From Cellulomonas sp. ES6 (GTDB lineage Bacteria > Actinomycetota > Actinomycetes > Actinomycetales > Cellulomonadaceae): a DNA stretch of 64,000 bases. The position numbers and the translations under genes are program-made. The notes beneath the pieces are model-generated. The model worked only from the letters and a program-made list of their open reading frames with translations. It was not told where the DNA came from and searched no databases. The first letter of the stretch is position 1. Every line of letters starts with the position of its first letter. The DNA lies in NCBI RefSeq assembly GCF_030053835.1, contig NZ_CP125655.1:2046001-2110000 (forward strand), given 5' to 3'. Shown here piece by piece: positions 62,815 to 64,000 of the stretch.

Positions 62815-63528
62815 GTGCCCGCCGCCGTCCTCCACAGCACCGTCCTCGACACGCTGGGGCGCCGCATCACCGCCGGTGAGCTGCGCGCCGGGGCCGTCCT
62901 GACGCTGCAGGAGCTGGGCGCCGAGTTCGGGGTGTCCCGCACGGTCGCGCGCGAGGTCATGCGCATGCTCGAGGGCCTCGGCCTGGTGCGCTCCAGCCGG
63001 CGCGTCGGCCTGGTCGTGCTCGGCATCGAGAGCTGGAACGTGCTCGACCCCCGGGTGATCGCCTGGCGGCTCGAGGGACCCGGCCGGCTCGCGCAGCTGC
63101 GGACGCTGACCGAGCTGCGCCACGCCGTCGAGCCGCTGGCCGCCGCCGGCGCCGCGCGGTACGCCCCCGTCGAGGTCCGCACGGAGCTCATGGACATCGC
63201 GCAGCGGATGCGGGCGCTCGGCGAGGCCGGGGAGGCCACGCAGGCGGAGTTCCTCGCGCTCGACATCCGGATGCACCAGCTGCTGCTGCGCGCCAGCGGC
63301 AACGAGCTGTTCGGGGCGCTGTCGGAGCTGGTGACGGCCGTGCTGTCCGGCCGCACGGCTCTCGGCCTCATGCCCGCCTCGCCCGTGCCCGCCGCTCTCG
63401 ACGGGCACGAGGCCGTGGCGCGCGCGGTCGCGCTCGGCGACCCGGTCGCCGCGCAGCGGGCCATGGCCGGCATCGTCGACGAGGTGCAGGGGTCCCTGCC
63501 GGACGACGCCGGCGTGGCCGCGTCCTGA
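62815..63528 (+). CDS. gntR: GntR/FadR family regulator of the gluconate locus
   Basis: A 237-residue repressor. The N-terminal winged helix has LGRRITAGELRAGAVL and ELGAEFGVSRTVAREVMRML; the C-terminal FCD ligand domain carries the metal-site helices LTELRHAVEPLAAAGAARY and HQLLLRASGNELF. It probably binds gluconate or 6-phosphogluconate (inference from the divergent gntK-gntP). The GTG is 6 bases after TACCCT (62803-62808) without a ribosome site, so it is probably leaderless and precludes longer starts. Confidence 0.87.
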   Translation: MPAAVLHSTVLDTLGRRITAGELRAGAVLTLQELGAEFGVSRTVAREVMRMLEGLGLVRSSRRVGLVVLGIESWNVLDPRVIAWRLEGPGRLAQLRTLTELRHAVEPLAAAGAARYAPVEVRTELMDIAQRMRALGEAGEATQAEFLALDIRMHQLLLRASGNELFGALSELVTAVLSGRTALGLMPASPVPAALDGHEAVARAVALGDPVAAQRAMAGIVDEVQGSLPDDAGVAAS

Positions 63529-63534
63529 CCGCCG

Positions 63535-63556
63535 CGCCCCGCCCGCCCGCGGGGCG
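63535..63556 (+). terminator. Short hairpin after gntR
   Basis: An 8-bp stem (CGCCCCGC at 63535-63542, GCGGGGCG at 63549-63556) with a six-base loop, 7 bases after the gntR stop. Confidence 0.5.
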
Positions 63557-63675
63557 GCCCGCGCTCCCGCACGCACAGGTGCACCACAGGCGCGTTCCAG
63601 CGGACGTGGAGCACCCGGCCGCACCGTAGGAGCCCTCACCGGGAGCCACCCGGTCCGGCAGCCCGGGAGGGCAGC

Positions 63676-64000
63676 GTGAGCGCTCCGCCGACCACCGCAG
63701 TGCCCGGCCCGCGCGCGCCGGGCGACACCACGCCGTCGCCCCGCCCGCCGGACGCCCGCGGAGGGCACGTCCGGCGCCTGCTCCCCCCGGCGCGACGACG
63801 CTGGTGGGGCGACGCGGTCGCCTGGCTCGTGGGTGCGCACCTCGGGGTCGTCACCGCGTTCTGGGTGAGCGCCGGTGGCGCCGGGCTGCTGCTCCAGGGC
63901 GGCGCGACCGCGCTGGGGTCCGCGGGCCGGCTCGCGGGCCTGTGGGCCAGCGCGCTGCTGCTGCTGCAGGTGCTGGGCATGGCACGCATCCCCGCCGCCG
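63676..64000 (+). CDS. Ferric-reductase-like transmembrane protein (partial, N-terminus)
   Basis: The first 108 residues of a longer protein. A Pro/Arg-rich cytoplasmic head (about residues 1-44) is followed by a first span (DAVAWLVGAHLGVVTAFWVS) and a second beginning AGRLAGLWASALLLLQVLGM, then ARIP. The GRLAGL...LLLLQVLxMARIP pattern is the start of the ferric-reductase-like domain of ferredoxin-reductase-family proteins (heme-binding spans followed by FAD and NAD domains, which would lie beyond the edge). GTG with GGGAGG 5 bases upstream. Function from the N-terminus only. Confidence 0.65.
   Translation, partial: MSAPPTTAVPGPRAPGDTTPSPRPPDARGGHVRRLLPPARRRWWGDAVAWLVGAHLGVVTAFWVSAGGAGLLLQGGATALGSAGRLAGLWASALLLLQVLGMARIPAA

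Overview
The window is chromosomal DNA from a very high-GC Gram-positive actinobacterium. A WhiB regulator, an orphan GlnR, a GlxR/Crp-type regulator, actinobacterial DUF2516/DUF4177/DUF5063/DUF5926 proteins, many GTG starts, GTGA/ATGA stop-start overlaps and GC-saturated third codon positions all point to Micrococcales, most likely Cellulomonas or a close relative (inference; no search was run). Coding density is about 90 percent, with genes on both strands and no prophage, IS element, integrase or CRISPR array. No gene-free stretch exceeds 300 bases; the longest lie in front of the two metQ genes, around the whiB/ponA2 divergence and after tRNA-Ser.

Layout. 1-6.0 kb (minus): asparaginase (cut by the window edge), DUF2516, FUSC-like membrane protein, YgfZ folate protein, nitrobindin with a 35-codon membrane peptide gene, a DUF4395/thioredoxin pair and a polytopic membrane protein. 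6.2-9.3 kb (plus): glnR, nhaA behind a probable structured RNA leader, and an alpha/beta hydrolase-fold protein lacking the usual nucleophile. 9.3-16.1 kb: nth, an RsiG-like gene, crp, ridA, DUF4177, whiB, ponA2 and a metallophosphoesterase, an order shared with Mycobacterium (Rv3674c-Rv3683) and Streptomyces but without the two ArsA ATPases. 16.2-21.6 kb: tRNA-Pro, a GGDEF diguanylate cyclase and two ABC-2 type exporter modules, the second under a YtrA-type GntR repressor with a clear operator.

21.7-30.4 kb: asd and ask (with an internal beta-subunit start), TauE/SafE permease, TetR facing ohr across a 24-bp palindrome, DUF5063, recR and dnaX. The end of dnaX is in a different frame from the rest. 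30.6-35.2 kb: a methionine-uptake region with two metQ paralogues, each behind its own Cys/Met-rich leader peptide and a C-rich untranslated stretch, then metN and metI. 35.2-44.6 kb: D- and L-2-hydroxyacid dehydrogenases, LysE exporter with divergent Lrp regulator, a Ser/Thr kinase, a LolD/FtsX-type ABC pair, the SRP RNA and a solitary AAA ATPase.

44.7-46.1 kb: tRNA-Ser followed by a less GC-rich HTH-nucleotidyltransferase/HEPN gene pair, the only clearly accessory module. 46.2-64 kb: VOC protein, glycosyltransferase, DUF5926, phosphoglucomutase, small acidic protein, HAD phosphatase, GNAT, MFS exporter, a giant zinc-ribbon membrane protein, pyruvate:quinone oxidoreductase, methyltransferase, a gluconate locus (gntP, gntK, divergent gntR) and the start of a ferric-reductase-like protein.

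How it fits together. Carbon intake is represented by gluconate, lactate, pyruvate oxidation and pgm. Sulfur amino-acid uptake appears to be under leader-peptide control, and nitrogen and cAMP-type global control are present (GlnR, Crp). Many genes have a TAnnnT -10 element 6 to 8 bases before the start codon and no Shine-Dalgarno sequence, so leaderless transcripts are probably common. The most promising unusual items are the paired Cys/Met leaders, the split dnaX frame, the RsiG-like protein with a degraded c-di-GMP motif, the nhaA leader and the NTase/HEPN pair.
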